Notes: a model not told the origin generated them from the letters alone. 64,000 nucleotides of DNA from Streptomyces sp. NBC_01237 (GCF_035917275.1 NZ_CP108508.1:1674001-1738000); one strand, 5' to 3'. Positions 44,452-52,959 are shown, counted from the stretch's first letter. A program made the numbers and translations.

Positions 44452-44482
44452 ACATCGGACCTCTGTTGTGGTCATCCGATGT
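44452..44482 (-). promoter_or_regulatory. fucD operon promoter with two GntR-type sites
   Basis: ACATCGGA (44452-44459) and the inverted TCCGATGT (44475-44482; full CATCCGATG palindrome 44473-44481) repeat the core of the GntR-gene operator. On the minus strand they lie just downstream of a TGGACG-N17-CTATAC-like promoter, so binding would block transcription of the whole fucD-SDR-ABC operon. Confidence 0.65.
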
Positions 44483-44688
44483 ATAGCGCCGTACAGGGCC
44501 GGTCGTCCAGTGTTGAGGGGAAATTCGGTCAGCACAGCTCGGATGAATCCGGAGTCTGATGCCCTGTTTCGACCGTTGATGCACCTTCAGTGGCAAGGTT
44601 CACCCACCCGTGCAAAGGGGCTGCGGCGGGAGGGGGCCGAAGCCGTAAGGTTGCTCCGTACACAAGAAGACTTCGGAAGGAGGCCTGG

Positions 44689-45759
44689 GTGATCGAGCTC
44701 GAGGGGGTACCCGAGCTGATCGACCCGGTCATGGTGGCCGCGTTCGAGGGCTGGAACGACGCCGGTGACGCCGCCTCCACAGCGGTCGGACATCTGGACA
44801 GGGAGTGGAAGGGCGAGGTGTTCGCGGCGCTCGACGCCGAGGACTACTACGACTTCCAGGTCAACCGGCCCACGGTGTGGCTGGACGGCGGGGTGCGCAA
44901 GATCACCTGGCCCACCACCCGCCTCTCCGTCGTCCGCGTCGGCGGGGAGAAACCCCGCGACCTGGTCCTGGTCCGCGGCATCGAACCGTCGATGCGCTGG
45001 CGCTCGTTCTGCAACGAGATCCTGGGATACGCCCATGAGCTGGGCGTCGAGATGGTGGTCATCCTCGGGGCACTGCTGGGCGACACCCCGCACACCCGGC
45101 CGGTACCGGTCAGCGGGGTCACCTCCGACCCCGATCTGGCCAGGACCATGGATCTGGAGGAGACCAGGTACGAGGGGCCGACGGGCATCGTCGGCATCCT
45201 CCAGGAAGCCTGCACCCACGCGGGCGTGCCCGCGGTGAGCCTGTGGGCGGCGGTGCCCCACTATGTGTCGCAGCCGCCCAACCCCAAGGCGACGCTGGCC
45301 CTGCTGAACCGCCTGGAGGACCTGATCGGGCTGCGCATCCCGCTCGGCGAACTGCCGGAGGACGCCCGCGCCTGGCAGCTCGGCGTCGATCAGCTGGCCG
45401 CCGAGGACAGCGAGGTCGCGGAGTACGTCCAGACGCTGGAGGAAGCCCGGGACACCGCCGAGCTGCCCGAGGCGTCCGGCGAGGCCATCGCCCGCGAATT
45501 CGAACGCTATCTGCGGCGCCGGGACGGCGGTCCGGGACAGGCGCCCGGCGGTCATGCGACGGAGACCGGTGACGTCTCGTATCTGCGGGACCCGTCGAGC
45601 GGCCGCACCAGACCGCCCAGACCACCGCGGCCGGAACCGGGCCCGGGGAACGCCACCGGCTCCTCGTCGCCCGGTGGCCCACCGCCCTCGTCGGCGGACT
45701 CGCCCTCCGAGGAGGACCGCGGCCCGGACGAGACATCCGAGGATTCGTCCGAGGACTGA
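44689..45759 (+). CDS. parJ: PAC2-family protein, ParJ orthologue
   Basis: 356-residue actinobacterial PAC2-domain protein (proteasome assembly chaplerone-like fold). The core VPELIDPVMVAAFEGWNDAGDAAS, RGIEPSMRW and LGALLGDTPHTRPV segments are typical; the last 65 residues are Pro/Gly-rich and then acidic. In S. coelicolor the gene at this position next to mshC (SCO1662) is parJ, which modulates ParA polymerisation during sporulation; the name is carried over by position and family from memory. The GTG at 44689 has GGAAGGAGG 5 nt upstream. Confidence 0.82.
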   Translation: MIELEGVPELIDPVMVAAFEGWNDAGDAASTAVGHLDREWKGEVFAALDAEDYYDFQVNRPTVWLDGGVRKITWPTTRLSVVRVGGEKPRDLVLVRGIEPSMRWRSFCNEILGYAHELGVEMVVILGALLGDTPHTRPVPVSGVTSDPDLARTMDLEETRYEGPTGIVGILQEACTHAGVPAVSLWAAVPHYVSQPPNPKATLALLNRLEDLIGLRIPLGELPEDARAWQLGVDQLAAEDSEVAEYVQTLEEARDTAELPEASGEAIAREFERYLRRRDGGPGQAPGGHATETGDVSYLRDPSSGRTRPPRPPRPEPGPGNATGSSSPGGPPPSSADSPSEEDRGPDETSEDSSED

Positions 45760-45800
45760 GTCCCGGAGCGCTGCGGGAGCGGCGCCGGAGCAACCGGAAC

Positions 45801-45843
45801 GAGGGGCGCCGGACGGGACGAACAGTCCCGTCCGGCGCCCCTC
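45801..45843. terminator. Perfect 18-bp hairpin after parJ
   Basis: Arms 45801-45818 and 45826-45843 are perfectly complementary around a 7-nt CGAACAG loop, 41 bp past the parJ stop, followed by CCCCTTTCGCTC. Confidence 0.85.
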
Positions 45844-45870
45844 GCCCCTTTCGCTCCCCGGGAAGGCGGA

Positions 45871-45905
45871 CCGGCCCCGGACTTCATGGAGAAGTCCGGG
45901 GCCGG
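45871..45905 (-). terminator. Perfect 15-bp hairpin, mshC side
   Basis: CCGGCCCCGGACTTC and GAAGTCCGGGGCCGG enclose an ATGGA loop. It is a second strong hairpin in the same convergent gap and probably terminates mshC transcription. Confidence 0.75.
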
Positions 45906-45912
45906 TCGTCGC

Positions 45913-45982
45913 TCACGGATCGAGCGGTTGTCACGGATCGAGCGGTTGTCACGGGCGAACGGTTGTCACGGGCGATCGGTTG
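45913..45982. repeat. 17/18-bp direct repeat array, four copies
   Basis: Two exact copies of TCACGGATCGAGCGGTTG (45913-45930, 45931-45948) are followed by two 17-bp variants, TCACGGGCGAACGGTTG (45949-45965) and TCACGGGCGATCGGTTG (45966-45982). A decayed fifth start (TTACGGAGCGG) follows. Noncoding, next to the mshC stop; function unknown. Confidence 0.85.
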
Positions 45983-46005
45983 TTACGGAGCGGGGCCCGC
46001 AGGGA

Positions 46006-47235
46006 CTACAGCGCGACACCCAGCAGGGCGTCGACGGTGCGCGAGACGAGACCCGGCGCGCTCTCGTCCGTACCGGCCCCGGAACTGGCCAGCGCCGCCC
46101 AGCGATCCACCGCGGCCAGCGCCGCGGGGGCGTCCAGATCGTCCGCGAGGGCCTCGCGGACCTCCTCGACCAGGGCGTCGGCGGACGGCCCGTCGGGGCG
46201 GGAGACGGCGGCACGCCACCGTCCGGCACGCTCCACCGCATCCGTGAGCACCGTGCCGGTCCACTCCCAGTCGGACCGGTAGTGGTGCGCGAGCAGGGAG
46301 AGGCGGATGGCCGCCGGGTCCACGCCGTCGCGACGCAGGGCGGACACGAACACGAGGTTGCCGCGGGACTTGGACATCTTCTCGCCGTCCAGCCCGACCA
46401 TGCCGGCGTGGACGTACGCACGGGCGAACGGGTGCTCGCCGGTCAGCGCCTGGGCGTGCGAGGCACCCATCTCGTGGTGCGGGAAGACGAGGTCGGAACC
46501 GCCGCCCTGTACGTCGAAGCCCATCCCCAGATGCTCCAGGGCGATGGCCACGCACTCGATGTGCCAGCCGGGCCGGCCGCTGCCGAGCGAGGCGCCGTCC
46601 CAGCTCGGCTCGCCCGGACGGGCGGCCATCCAGAGCATCGGGTCGAGGGGGTTCTTCTTGCCGGGGCGCTCCGGGTCGCCGCCGCGTTCGGCGGAGAGCA
46701 GACGCATCGCCTCGGCGTCGAGGTTCGAGACCTCGCCGAAGTGCGGGTCGGCCTCGACGGAGAAGTACACATCTCCGTCGAGTTCGTAGGCGGCGCCCGC
46801 GTCCCGGAGGCGTTCGACGAGCGGAACGATGCCGGGTATCGCCTCCACCGCACCGATGTAGTGCTGCGGCGGGAGCATGCGCAGGGCGGTCATGTCCTCC
46901 CGGAACAGCGCCGTCTCGCGCTCGGCGAGCTCGGTCCAGTCCTCACCGTCGCGCACGGCCCGCTCCAGCAGCGGATCATCCACGTCGGTCACATTCTGGA
47001 CGTAATGAACCTGCCGCTTGGTGTCGAGCCACACGCGCTGAACGAGGTCGAACGCGTTGTAGGTCGCCGCATGACCCATGTGGGTCGCGTCGTACGGCGT
47101 GATGCCGCAGACGTAGATGCGGGCGACGGGACCGGGGTCAAGGGTGATCCGTCCGCCGGTCGCGGTGTCGTGGATCCGAAGGTCGCGGCCCTTGCCAGGC
47201 AGGGCGGGGACCTCAGAAGCGGGCCAGGCATGCAT
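46006..47235 (-). CDS. mshC: MshC, cysteine ligase of mycothiol synthesis
   Basis: 409-residue paralogue of cysteinyl-tRNA synthetase that joins cysteine to GlcN-myo-inositol. Zinc/cysteine site Cys43 ([20 protein letters not shown]-like HMGH at 52-55), the IECVA cysteine, HHE block, and KMSKS (about 286-290). It lacks the long anticodon-binding domain of CysRS, as MshC should. The ATG at 47235 has no Shine-Dalgarno, but TACGCT lies 6 nt upstream, so a leaderless start is likely; a longer frame to 47382 is not supported. Mycothiol is also used by the dehydrogenase at 62-63 kb. Confidence 0.93.
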   Translation of the reverse strand: MHAWPASEVPALPGKGRDLRIHDTATGGRITLDPGPVARIYVCGITPYDATHMGHAATYNAFDLVQRVWLDTKRQVHYVQNVTDVDDPLLERAVRDGEDWTELAERETALFREDMTALRMLPPQHYIGAVEAIPGIVPLVERLRDAGAAYELDGDVYFSVEADPHFGEVSNLDAEAMRLLSAERGGDPERPGKKNPLDPMLWMAARPGEPSWDGASLGSGRPGWHIECVAIALEHLGMGFDVQGGGSDLVFPHHEMGASHAQALTGEHPFARAYVHAGMVGLDGEKMSKSRGNLVFVSALRRDGVDPAAIRLSLLAHHYRSDWEWTGTVLTDAVERAGRWRAAVSRPDGPSADALVEEVREALADDLDAPAALAAVDRWAALASSGAGTDESAPGLVSRTVDALLGVAL

Positions 47236-47241
47236 GTCATG

Positions 47242-47247
47242 AGCGTA
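47242..47247 (-). promoter_or_regulatory. Putative -10 of mshC (leaderless)
   Basis: Minus-strand TACGCT, 6 nt (CATGAC) before the mshC ATG. Confidence 0.45.
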
Positions 47248-47499
47248 ACCGGACGATGCTTCCGGATACGAACCGGATCGGGGAACGTGGCCGAAGAGGC
47301 GGTCTTGCGCGGATGTGTGACGTTCGGCTAGGCGCTCGTCCGCATCCCGTTTCCACGGCTTCCGGGGCCGATGCCCGCCCACGCCGGGGTGCCGTCGGCC
47401 CCACCCCGGCGTACGGCGGCGAACCGCGGCCGCCCCGTGCTCAACCGCGGCTGCTTCGCGCTCGATCGCCGTACGGAGCCGCCGGCGCGCACCCGGTCC

Positions 47500-48336
47500 T
47501 CAGACCGGCGGCCACGGAATCGCCGGCCACTCACCGCTCGGCTCGGGATGCCGTCCCGTCCCCCGGAGACCCGCGACCCTGGCCCGCAGCGCCGCCAGCT
47601 CCGCCCCGGTGATCAGTTCCGCCAGACGGGTGGCGAGCCCCGCCCCCGGCGCCAGCTCCGCGGCCAGCAGGCCGAGCACCTCCAGCGCCTCGGGGGTCAG
47701 CGGCTCGCCCGCCCAGCCCCACAGCAGCGTCCGCAGCTTGTCGTCCGCGTTGAACGTGACCCCGTGGTCGATGCCGTACAGCAGGCCGCCGGGCGCGGAC
47801 AGCAGGTGGCCGCCCTTCCGGTCGCCGTTGTTGATCACCGCGTCGAGCACGGCGAGCCGTCGCAGCCGGGCGTCGTCCGCGTGCACCAGGAGCGCCGTCC
47901 GGCCCTCCCCCACCTCGGCGAAGCCCACGGCCTTCCAGCCGTCCCCGGGCTCCTCGGACTCGACGAGGGCGAGCAGCGACGGCTCGCCCCCGCCCTCGGG
48001 GGAATCGATCCACAGCTGGCACATGCCCTCGCCGTAGGGCCCGTCACGCAGCACCGTGGGCGGCACGAGTCCCCAGCCGGTCGCCCGGGAGACCTCGTAC
48101 GCGGCCACCTCGCGCTGGGCGAGCGTCCCGTCGGGGAAGTCCCACAGCGGCTGCTCCCCGGCGACGGGTTTGTAGGCGCAGGTGCGTTCCTCGCCCTCGT
48201 ACGCGACCGTGCAGTGGAGCACCGCGTTGGACGCGCCGCGCACCTGTCCGAGGACCGTGAGCTGCCCCTGGGTGAGCAGGGTGAGCAGCTCGGCGTCCGT
48301 CAGGCCCTGCGACGGTATCCGTTCTGGCGCGGGCAT
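47500..48336 (-). CDS. PI3/4-kinase-like uncharacterised protein (SCO1664 type)
   Basis: 278-residue protein with a kinase-like layout: a Lys strand (ERTCAYKPVAGEQPLWDF, about 48-65), an acidic helix (LAQREVAAYEVSRATG), VLDAVINNGDRKGGH (about 162-176) resembling the catalytic loop and LLYGIDHGVTF (about 184-194) resembling the metal-binding DFG-like turn of PI3/PI4 kinases. The substrate is unknown. The ATG at 48336 (GGAAGGAC about 5 nt upstream) overlaps the DUF3090 gene end by 37 bp, so the two are coupled. Actinobacteria conserve this trio beside mshC. Confidence 0.78.
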   Translation of the reverse strand: MPAPERIPSQGLTDAELLTLLTQGQLTVLGQVRGASNAVLHCTVAYEGEERTCAYKPVAGEQPLWDFPDGTLAQREVAAYEVSRATGWGLVPPTVLRDGPYGEGMCQLWIDSPEGGGEPSLLALVESEEPGDGWKAVGFAEVGEGRTALLVHADDARLRRLAVLDAVINNGDRKGGHLLSAPGGLLYGIDHGVTFNADDKLRTLLWGWAGEPLTPEALEVLGLLAAELAPGAGLATRLAELITGAELAALRARVAGLRGTGRHPEPSGEWPAIPWPPV

Positions 48337-48890
48337 ACGTGTCCTTCCGGATCGAGCGGCAGGCTGCACAGCGGGCACGGCGGGCGGCCGGCGTTCACGA
48401 CGTCGAGGGCGCGTTTGGCGAAGGCGCGCGCCTGTGCGCCGCTCAGCCGGACGCGCAGCATCGGCGGACCGTTCTCCTCGTCCTGCAGGAGCCGTTCCTC
48501 GGCCTCCGCGAGGTCGTCCTCGGAGTCGGCGTCCAGCTCGACCAGGGCCTGCGCCTCGACGATCATGAGCTGTTCGTCACCGTCCCAGGCCAGCGCCATC
48601 GTGCCGACCCTGAACTCCTCCTCGACGGGTGCGTCGAGAGGCGCGGTGTCGGCCACGTCCGTGGGGGCCACGGCGGGCACCGGCGAGTTGCCGCCGGTCC
48701 GCCGCACGACCTCGTCGAGCAGTTCGTCGATCCGCTCGGCCAGCGCGGCGACCTGGGTCTTCTCCAGGGACACGCTGGTGACCCGGCCACTTGAGGACGC
48801 CTGAAGGAAAAACGTTCGGCGGCCAGGCAACCCGACCGTACCGGCCACGAATCGGTCCGGTGGGTCGTAGAGGAACACCTGACGGGACAC
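48300..48890 (-). CDS. DUF3090 family protein with zinc knuckle
   Basis: 196-residue protein of DUF3090. The N-terminus MSRQVFLYDPPDRFVAGTVGLPGRRTFFLQA and the EEFRVGTMALAWDGDEQLMIVEAQAL strand are the conserved blocks. The C-terminus has CPLCSLPLDPEGHVCPR, a probable zinc-binding knuckle (two CxxC-like elements about 12 apart). GTG start at 48890. Its 3' end overlaps the kinase-fold gene, and a phosphatase-fold gene lies 73 bp upstream on the same strand. No biochemical function is known to me. Confidence 0.85.
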   Translation of the reverse strand: MSRQVFLYDPPDRFVAGTVGLPGRRTFFLQASSSGRVTSVSLEKTQVAALAERIDELLDEVVRRTGGNSPVPAVAPTDVADTAPLDAPVEEEFRVGTMALAWDGDEQLMIVEAQALVELDADSEDDLAEAEERLLQDEENGPPMLRVRLSGAQARAFAKRALDVVNAGRPPCPLCSLPLDPEGHVCPRQNGYRRRA

Positions 48891-48963
48891 GTCCTGTCTC
48901 CCTTGAGAATTGACGGCGGATGAGGGGGCGCCTACGGCGCGTCCACCCTACTGTGCGAAGCGA

Positions 48964-49686
48964 TCACGGCGCCCCCGCGCCGCCCCCGACCGCCGCGTCC
49001 GCCGATCCGTCCTGTGCCGGGGTCCCCGCGGCGTCCGCCCCGACACCCTGCTCGCGCGGTGCCAGCGAGGCGAGGTCACCGGTGTCGCCGAGCCGGAGGA
49101 GGAAGGGGCGCAGCCGGGTGTAGCGGATGGCGGTGACCGAGCAGGGGTCGGCGTGGACGCGCTGGAAGAGGTCCAGGTGCATGCCGAGCGCATCGGCGAC
49201 GAGGGCCTTGATGATGTCGCCGTGCGAGCACATCACATAGGTCGCGTCGTCACCGTGCTCGGCCTCGATACGGGCGTTCCAGTCCCGTACGGCGTCGACC
49301 GCGCGGGCCTGCATGGCCCGCATGGACTCGCCGCCGGGGAACGCCGCGGCGGACGGGTGCTGCTGCACGACGGTCATCAGGGGGTCGTCGGAGAGTTCGG
49401 CGAGCTTGCGCCCCGACCAGTCCCCGTAGTCGCACTCGCTGATCCGCTCCTCGGTGTGCAGGGGCAGGCCGGGGCGGGCGTCGAGCAGGGGCTGGAGCGT
49501 TTCGCGGCAGCGCTGCAACGGGCTGCTGACGGCGGCGGCGAGCGTGAGCGCCGACAGGCGTCCGGGGAGGGCGGCGGCCTGCTCGGCGCCGCGCTCGTCC
49601 AGGGAGACACCCGGAGTGCGGCCCGCGAGCACTCCGGCGGTGTTGGCGGTGGAGCGTCCGTGGCGTACGAGGATCAGCGTGGGCAT
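48964..49686 (-). CDS. Histidine phosphatase (phosphoglycerate-mutase-like)
   Basis: 240-residue branch-1 histidine phosphatase. RHGRSTAN (about 8-15) contains the phospho-accepting His; SPLQRCRETL, ECDYGDWSGRKL, FPGGESM and the second His in MCSHGDIIKAL complete the site. The C-terminal 25 residues are Ala/Gly-rich. The ATG at 49686 lacks a Shine-Dalgarno, but TACCCT lies 7 nt upstream. It heads the phosphatase-DUF3090-kinase-fold run and is divergent from corA. Substrate unknown; glycolytic mutase activity is unlikely. Confidence 0.87.
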   Translation of the reverse strand: MPTLILVRHGRSTANTAGVLAGRTPGVSLDERGAEQAAALPGRLSALTLAAAVSSPLQRCRETLQPLLDARPGLPLHTEERISECDYGDWSGRKLAELSDDPLMTVVQQHPSAAAFPGGESMRAMQARAVDAVRDWNARIEAEHGDDATYVMCSHGDIIKALVADALGMHLDLFQRVHADPCSVTAIRYTRLRPFLLRLGDTGDLASLAPREQGVGADAAGTPAQDGSADAAVGGGAGAP

Positions 49687-49693
49687 ACGGGCC

Positions 49694-49699
49694 AGGGTA
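49694..49699 (-). promoter_or_regulatory. Putative -10 of histidine phosphatase gene
   Basis: Minus-strand TACCCT, 7 nt before the ATG at 49686, with no ribosome binding site between. Confidence 0.45.
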
Positions 49700-49757
49700 G
49701 AGGGCCGGGCAGAGGTATGGCCGGGCAAAGGTGCGGAGCGGGCCGCGGCAAGGAAGA

Positions 49758-50753
49758 ATGCCCGCCGTGATCGTGGACTGTGCCATCTACCGCGACGGGC
49801 GCCGCACCGAGGGCCCCGCCGACTTCTCCGATGCGCTCGACGAGGCGCGGGCCACCGGGGACGCGTTCCTCTGGATCGGGCTGCACGAACCGACCGAGAA
49901 GGAGTTCGATCTGGTCCGCCACGAGTTCGGGCTGCACCCACTGGCCGTGGAGGACGCGCTGAGCGCGCACCAGCGGCCCAAACTGGAGGTGTACGACGAC
50001 TCGTTGTTCGCGGTCATCAAGCCGGTCGTCTACGAGCCCGAGGGTGACACCGTCACCGCCGACGAGCTGATGGTCTTCATAGGCGACTCGTTCGTGGTGA
50101 CGGTCCGGCACGGCGAGGGCGCCCCGCTGGCGGCCGTGCGCCGCCGTCTGGAAGCCGACCGCGAGGTGCTCAAGCACGGCCCCACGGCCGTGCTGTACGC
50201 GATCAGCGACGCGGTCGTGGACCACTACATCGATGTCGCCGCGGAGCTCCAGGTCGACCTGGAGGAGCTGGAGACCCAGGTGTTCGCGCCGACCGGAGTC
50301 GGCAATTCCAAGAACACCGCGGCCCAGATCTACACCTTCAAGCGGCAGGTGCTGGAGTTCCGCCGGGCGACCGGGCCGCTGGCGGCACCGATGTCCCGGC
50401 TCGCGGGCGCCGGAGTGCCGTTCGTGCACGAGCACTCGCAGCCGTTCTTCCGCGATGTCGCCGACCACCTGACGCGTGCCAACGAACAGGTGGAGGGTCT
50501 GGACCGGCTGCTCTCGGACATTCTGTCGGCGCATCTGGCGCAGATGGGAGTGCGGCAGAACGACGACATGCGCAAGATTTCGGCCTGGGCCGCCATGGCC
50601 GCCGTCCCGACGATGGTCGCGGGCATCTACGGCATGAACTTCGACCACATGCCGGAACTTCACTGGGTGTGGACCTACCCGGCGGTCATCGCGCTGATGG
50701 GCTGCGCGGTGTTCGGCCTGTACCGGCAGTTCAAGCGGCGCGGCTGGCTCTGA
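49758..50753 (+). CDS. corA: CorA-family magnesium/cobalt transporter
   Basis: 331-residue divalent-cation channel. The large N-terminal cytoplasmic domain ends in the long stalk helix, then two C-terminal membrane helices joined by the YGMNF signature (GMN selectivity motif, about residues 295-299). The last residues are basic (KRRGWL). The ATG at 49758 follows AAGGAAG closely; an in-frame GTG at 49767 would have a more usual 10-nt spacing and is a real alternative. It converges with a ferritin-like gene 30 bp past its stop. Confidence 0.92.
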   Translation: MPAVIVDCAIYRDGRRTEGPADFSDALDEARATGDAFLWIGLHEPTEKEFDLVRHEFGLHPLAVEDALSAHQRPKLEVYDDSLFAVIKPVVYEPEGDTVTADELMVFIGDSFVVTVRHGEGAPLAAVRRRLEADREVLKHGPTAVLYAISDAVVDHYIDVAAELQVDLEELETQVFAPTGVGNSKNTAAQIYTFKRQVLEFRRATGPLAAPMSRLAGAGVPFVHEHSQPFFRDVADHLTRANEQVEGLDRLLSDILSAHLAQMGVRQNDDMRKISAWAAMAAVPTMVAGIYGMNFDHMPELHWVWTYPAVIALMGCAVFGLYRQFKRRGWL

Positions 50754-50783
50754 GCCCGTACGGCACCGGACGGGACGGCGGGT

Positions 50784-51572
50784 TCACGCGTACTCGGCCT
50801 CCTGGACCGCCGGGCCGCCCAGCGGGTCACGCCGCTCCGGCTGCGCCAGGCTCACCATGCGCCGCCAGCCGACGAGGCGCTCGTACGCGTACATCGCGTG
50901 GATGCCCGCCGCCAGGACGGCCGCCCTGGCCCGGGACCAGTGCAGCAGCGCCCCCATGTGTGCCATCACGGCCAGGCTGACATCGCGGTAGACCCGGATC
51001 TCGGCCAGGGCGCACTCGCGCAGGACGCGCTGGATCCTGCGGCCGTGTCCGGCGCGGGCGAAGCGGAGCAGTTCCTCGTGGCAGTACGCGAGGTGGTTGT
51101 CCTCGTCGTTGGAGATCATCTTCACCGCGCGGCCGAGGTCGGGATGGTCGGCGAAGTGCTTGCGCAGGAGCCGCATCTGCTCGGAGGCGCGCTGCTCGGT
51201 GACCCGGCTGTGAGCCAGGTAGGTGATGATGTCGCGCTCCGAGAGCGGCTCCTCGCCGCTGAGCCGGAAATGTGCCAGGCCGATGCCGTGCCCTTCGAGC
51301 AGCATCGTGTAGTCGGTCTCCGAGGGGACCTCGACGGGCGGCAGTCCGCGCTTCTTCAGGAGCGCGTTGAAGATCCGGCCGTGCTTGTCCTCGTCGGCCC
51401 CGTGCCGGACGATCTTGGGGGCGAGGTCGCGCTGACTCGCGGGAACGAGCGCGGCGATCCGGGCGTTCTCCCAGCCGCCCTGGGACTCCCCGCTGGCGGC
51501 GATGGAGCAGAAGAGCCGGAACGATTCGTCGTCGTCGAGGATCTCCTCGAACAGGCTTTTTGCCGAGAGCAT
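50784..51572 (-). CDS. Ferritin-like domain protein
   Basis: 262-residue helical protein. Glu and His residues in GADEDKHGRIF (about 58-68) and SNDEDNHLAYCHEELLRF (about 152-169) match the paired ExxH di-iron motifs of ferritin-like proteins, and further Glu residues occur in the N-terminal helix (LFEEILDDDESFRLF). The ATG at 51572 has GGAGGTGG at about 7 nt; the much longer open frame upstream is a shadow. The oxidase or storage role cannot be settled. It is convergent with corA. Confidence 0.78.
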   Translation of the reverse strand: MLSAKSLFEEILDDDESFRLFCSIAASGESQGGWENARIAALVPASQRDLAPKIVRHGADEDKHGRIFNALLKKRGLPPVEVPSETDYTMLLEGHGIGLAHFRLSGEEPLSERDIITYLAHSRVTEQRASEQMRLLRKHFADHPDLGRAVKMISNDEDNHLAYCHEELLRFARAGHGRRIQRVLRECALAEIRVYRDVSLAVMAHMGALLHWSRARAAVLAAGIHAMYAYERLVGWRRMVSLAQPERRDPLGGPAVQEAEYA

Positions 51573-51707
51573 CACTGCCACCTCCGTACCGGTGTCCGCA
51601 GAGCCAAAGTCAAATGCGCTGCGGAACAGTCGGCAACCGGAGGCGCGTGGAGCGGCGCCGGGCGGGTGCCGCGTAACCGTCGGCCGTACGGCGCGTTGTG
51701 CTGGGTG

Positions 51708-51749
51708 ACGGCCGTGGCGGGATGACCCCCGAGCCCCCACCACGGCCGT
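51708..51749 (-). terminator. Hairpin after F420-type oxidoreductase
   Basis: ACGGCCGTGG pairs with CCACGGCCGT across a 22-nt loop, 30 bp past the stop at 51779. Confidence 0.6.
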
Positions 51750-51778
51750 AGTGCTGCCCGGTCCTCCGGACCCGGGCC

Positions 51779-52828
51779 CTACGCGAGGCCGGAGCGCTCC
51801 AGGGCGTCCGTACCGGCGCGCAGGGCGACGATCCGCTCGTCGAGCGTGAAGCCCGCCGGGGCGAGGGTGAGGGTGGTGACTCCGGCGGCGGCGTAGGCCT
51901 GCATCCGCTCGGCGATCCGCTCCACCGGGCCGAGCAGCGTGGTCTGGTCGATGAGCCGGTGCGGTACGGCGGCGGCGGCGCCGTTCTTGTCGCCGGAGAG
52001 GTACTTGTCCTGGATCTCGGCCGCTTCCTTCTCGTAGCCCATGCGCTGGGCGAGCTGGTTGTAGAAGTTCTGCTTGCGGCTGCCCATGCCACCGACGTAC
52101 AGCGCGGTGTACGGGCGGAACATGTCGGCCAGGCCGTTGACGTCGTCGCCGACGGCCAGCGGCAGGGTGGGGCACACGTCGAAGCCGTCCATGGTCTTCC
52201 CGGCCTTCTCACGGCCCGCCCGCAGGTACGTCACCGCGGTGTCCTCCAGGTGGTCGGCGGACGGGAAGATCAGCAGGGCGCCGTCGGCGATCTCGCCGGT
52301 CTGCTCCAGGTTCTTGGGCCCGATGGCCGCGATGTAGAGCGGGATGTGCTCGCGCTGCGGGTGGACGGTGAGCTTGATCGGCTTGCCCGGACCGTCCGGC
52401 AGCGGCAGCGTCCAGTGCTGTCCCTCGTAGCTGAGGCGCTCGCGGGACATCGCCTTGCGGACGATCTCGACGTACTCGCGCGTGCGGGCCAGCGGCTTGT
52501 CGAACTTGACGCCGTACCAGCCCTCGGAGACCTGCGGGCCGGACACCCCGAGACCGAGGCGGAAACGGCCCCCGGAGAGCGAGTCGAGGGTGGCCGCCGT
52601 CATCGCCGTCATGGCGGGCTGGCGGGCCGGGATCTGCATGATCGCGGAGCCGACGTCGATGGACTCCGTCTGCGCGGCGACCCAGGACAGCACGGTCGGT
52701 GCGTCGGAGCCGTAGGCCTCGGCCGCCCAGCACACGTCGTATCCGAGCCGGTCGGCCTCCTGGGCGACGGCGAGGTTGTCGCTGTCCATGCCGGCGCCCC
52801 AGTAACCGAGATTGATGCCGAGCCGCAT
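51779..52828 (-). CDS. LLM-class F420-dependent oxidoreductase
   Basis: 349-residue luciferase-like enzyme of the F420-dependent group. MRLGINLGYWG, the CWAAEAYGSDAPT strand, IMQIPARQPAMTAMTAATLDSLSGGRFRLGLGVSGPQVSEGWYG (about 63-106) and YIAAIGPKNLEQTGEIADG are typical of F420 oxidoreductases in actinobacteria. GGGGAGCGG lies about 4 nt before the ATG. A perfect 14-bp palindrome sits 12 bp upstream of the start, so a TetR-type regulator may control it. The substrate is unknown. Confidence 0.87.
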   Translation of the reverse strand: MRLGINLGYWGAGMDSDNLAVAQEADRLGYDVCWAAEAYGSDAPTVLSWVAAQTESIDVGSAIMQIPARQPAMTAMTAATLDSLSGGRFRLGLGVSGPQVSEGWYGVKFDKPLARTREYVEIVRKAMSRERLSYEGQHWTLPLPDGPGKPIKLTVHPQREHIPLYIAAIGPKNLEQTGEIADGALLIFPSADHLEDTAVTYLRAGREKAGKTMDGFDVCPTLPLAVGDDVNGLADMFRPYTALYVGGMGSRKQNFYNQLAQRMGYEKEAAEIQDKYLSGDKNGAAAAVPHRLIDQTTLLGPVERIAERMQAYAAAGVTTLTLAPAGFTLDERIVALRAGTDALERSGLA

Positions 52829-52839
52829 ATCCGCTCCCC

Positions 52840-52853
52840 TTACTGATCAGTAA
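52840..52853 (-). promoter_or_regulatory. Perfect 14-bp palindrome, TetR-like operator
   Basis: TTACTGATCAGTAA is perfectly symmetric and AT-rich against the local GC background. It lies 12 bp before the oxidoreductase ATG. Its form is that of TetR-family operators. Confidence 0.65.
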
Positions 52854-52953
52854 CGTCCCTGTGGTCCGGACTCTAGCGCGCGTCGGCGCGATCCGGCAGG
52901 CGCGGTGGCCCCTCGGTTGTCCACAGGCTCCCCCTCCGTGGAGCCATGGCCAG

Positions 52954-52959
52954 TAATCT
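52954..52959 (+). promoter_or_regulatory. Putative -10 of aldo/keto reductase gene
   Basis: TAATCT, 8 nt before the ATG at 52968, with no ribosome binding site between: a leaderless candidate. Confidence 0.5.

Noticed and set aside
36502..44482. Mobile island carrying the fuconate genes
   Set aside because: No integrase, transposase, flanking direct repeats or composition shift is visible, so only a synteny difference is claimed.
45913..45982. CRISPR-like repeats
   Set aside because: Four adjoining 17/18-bp units with no spacers.
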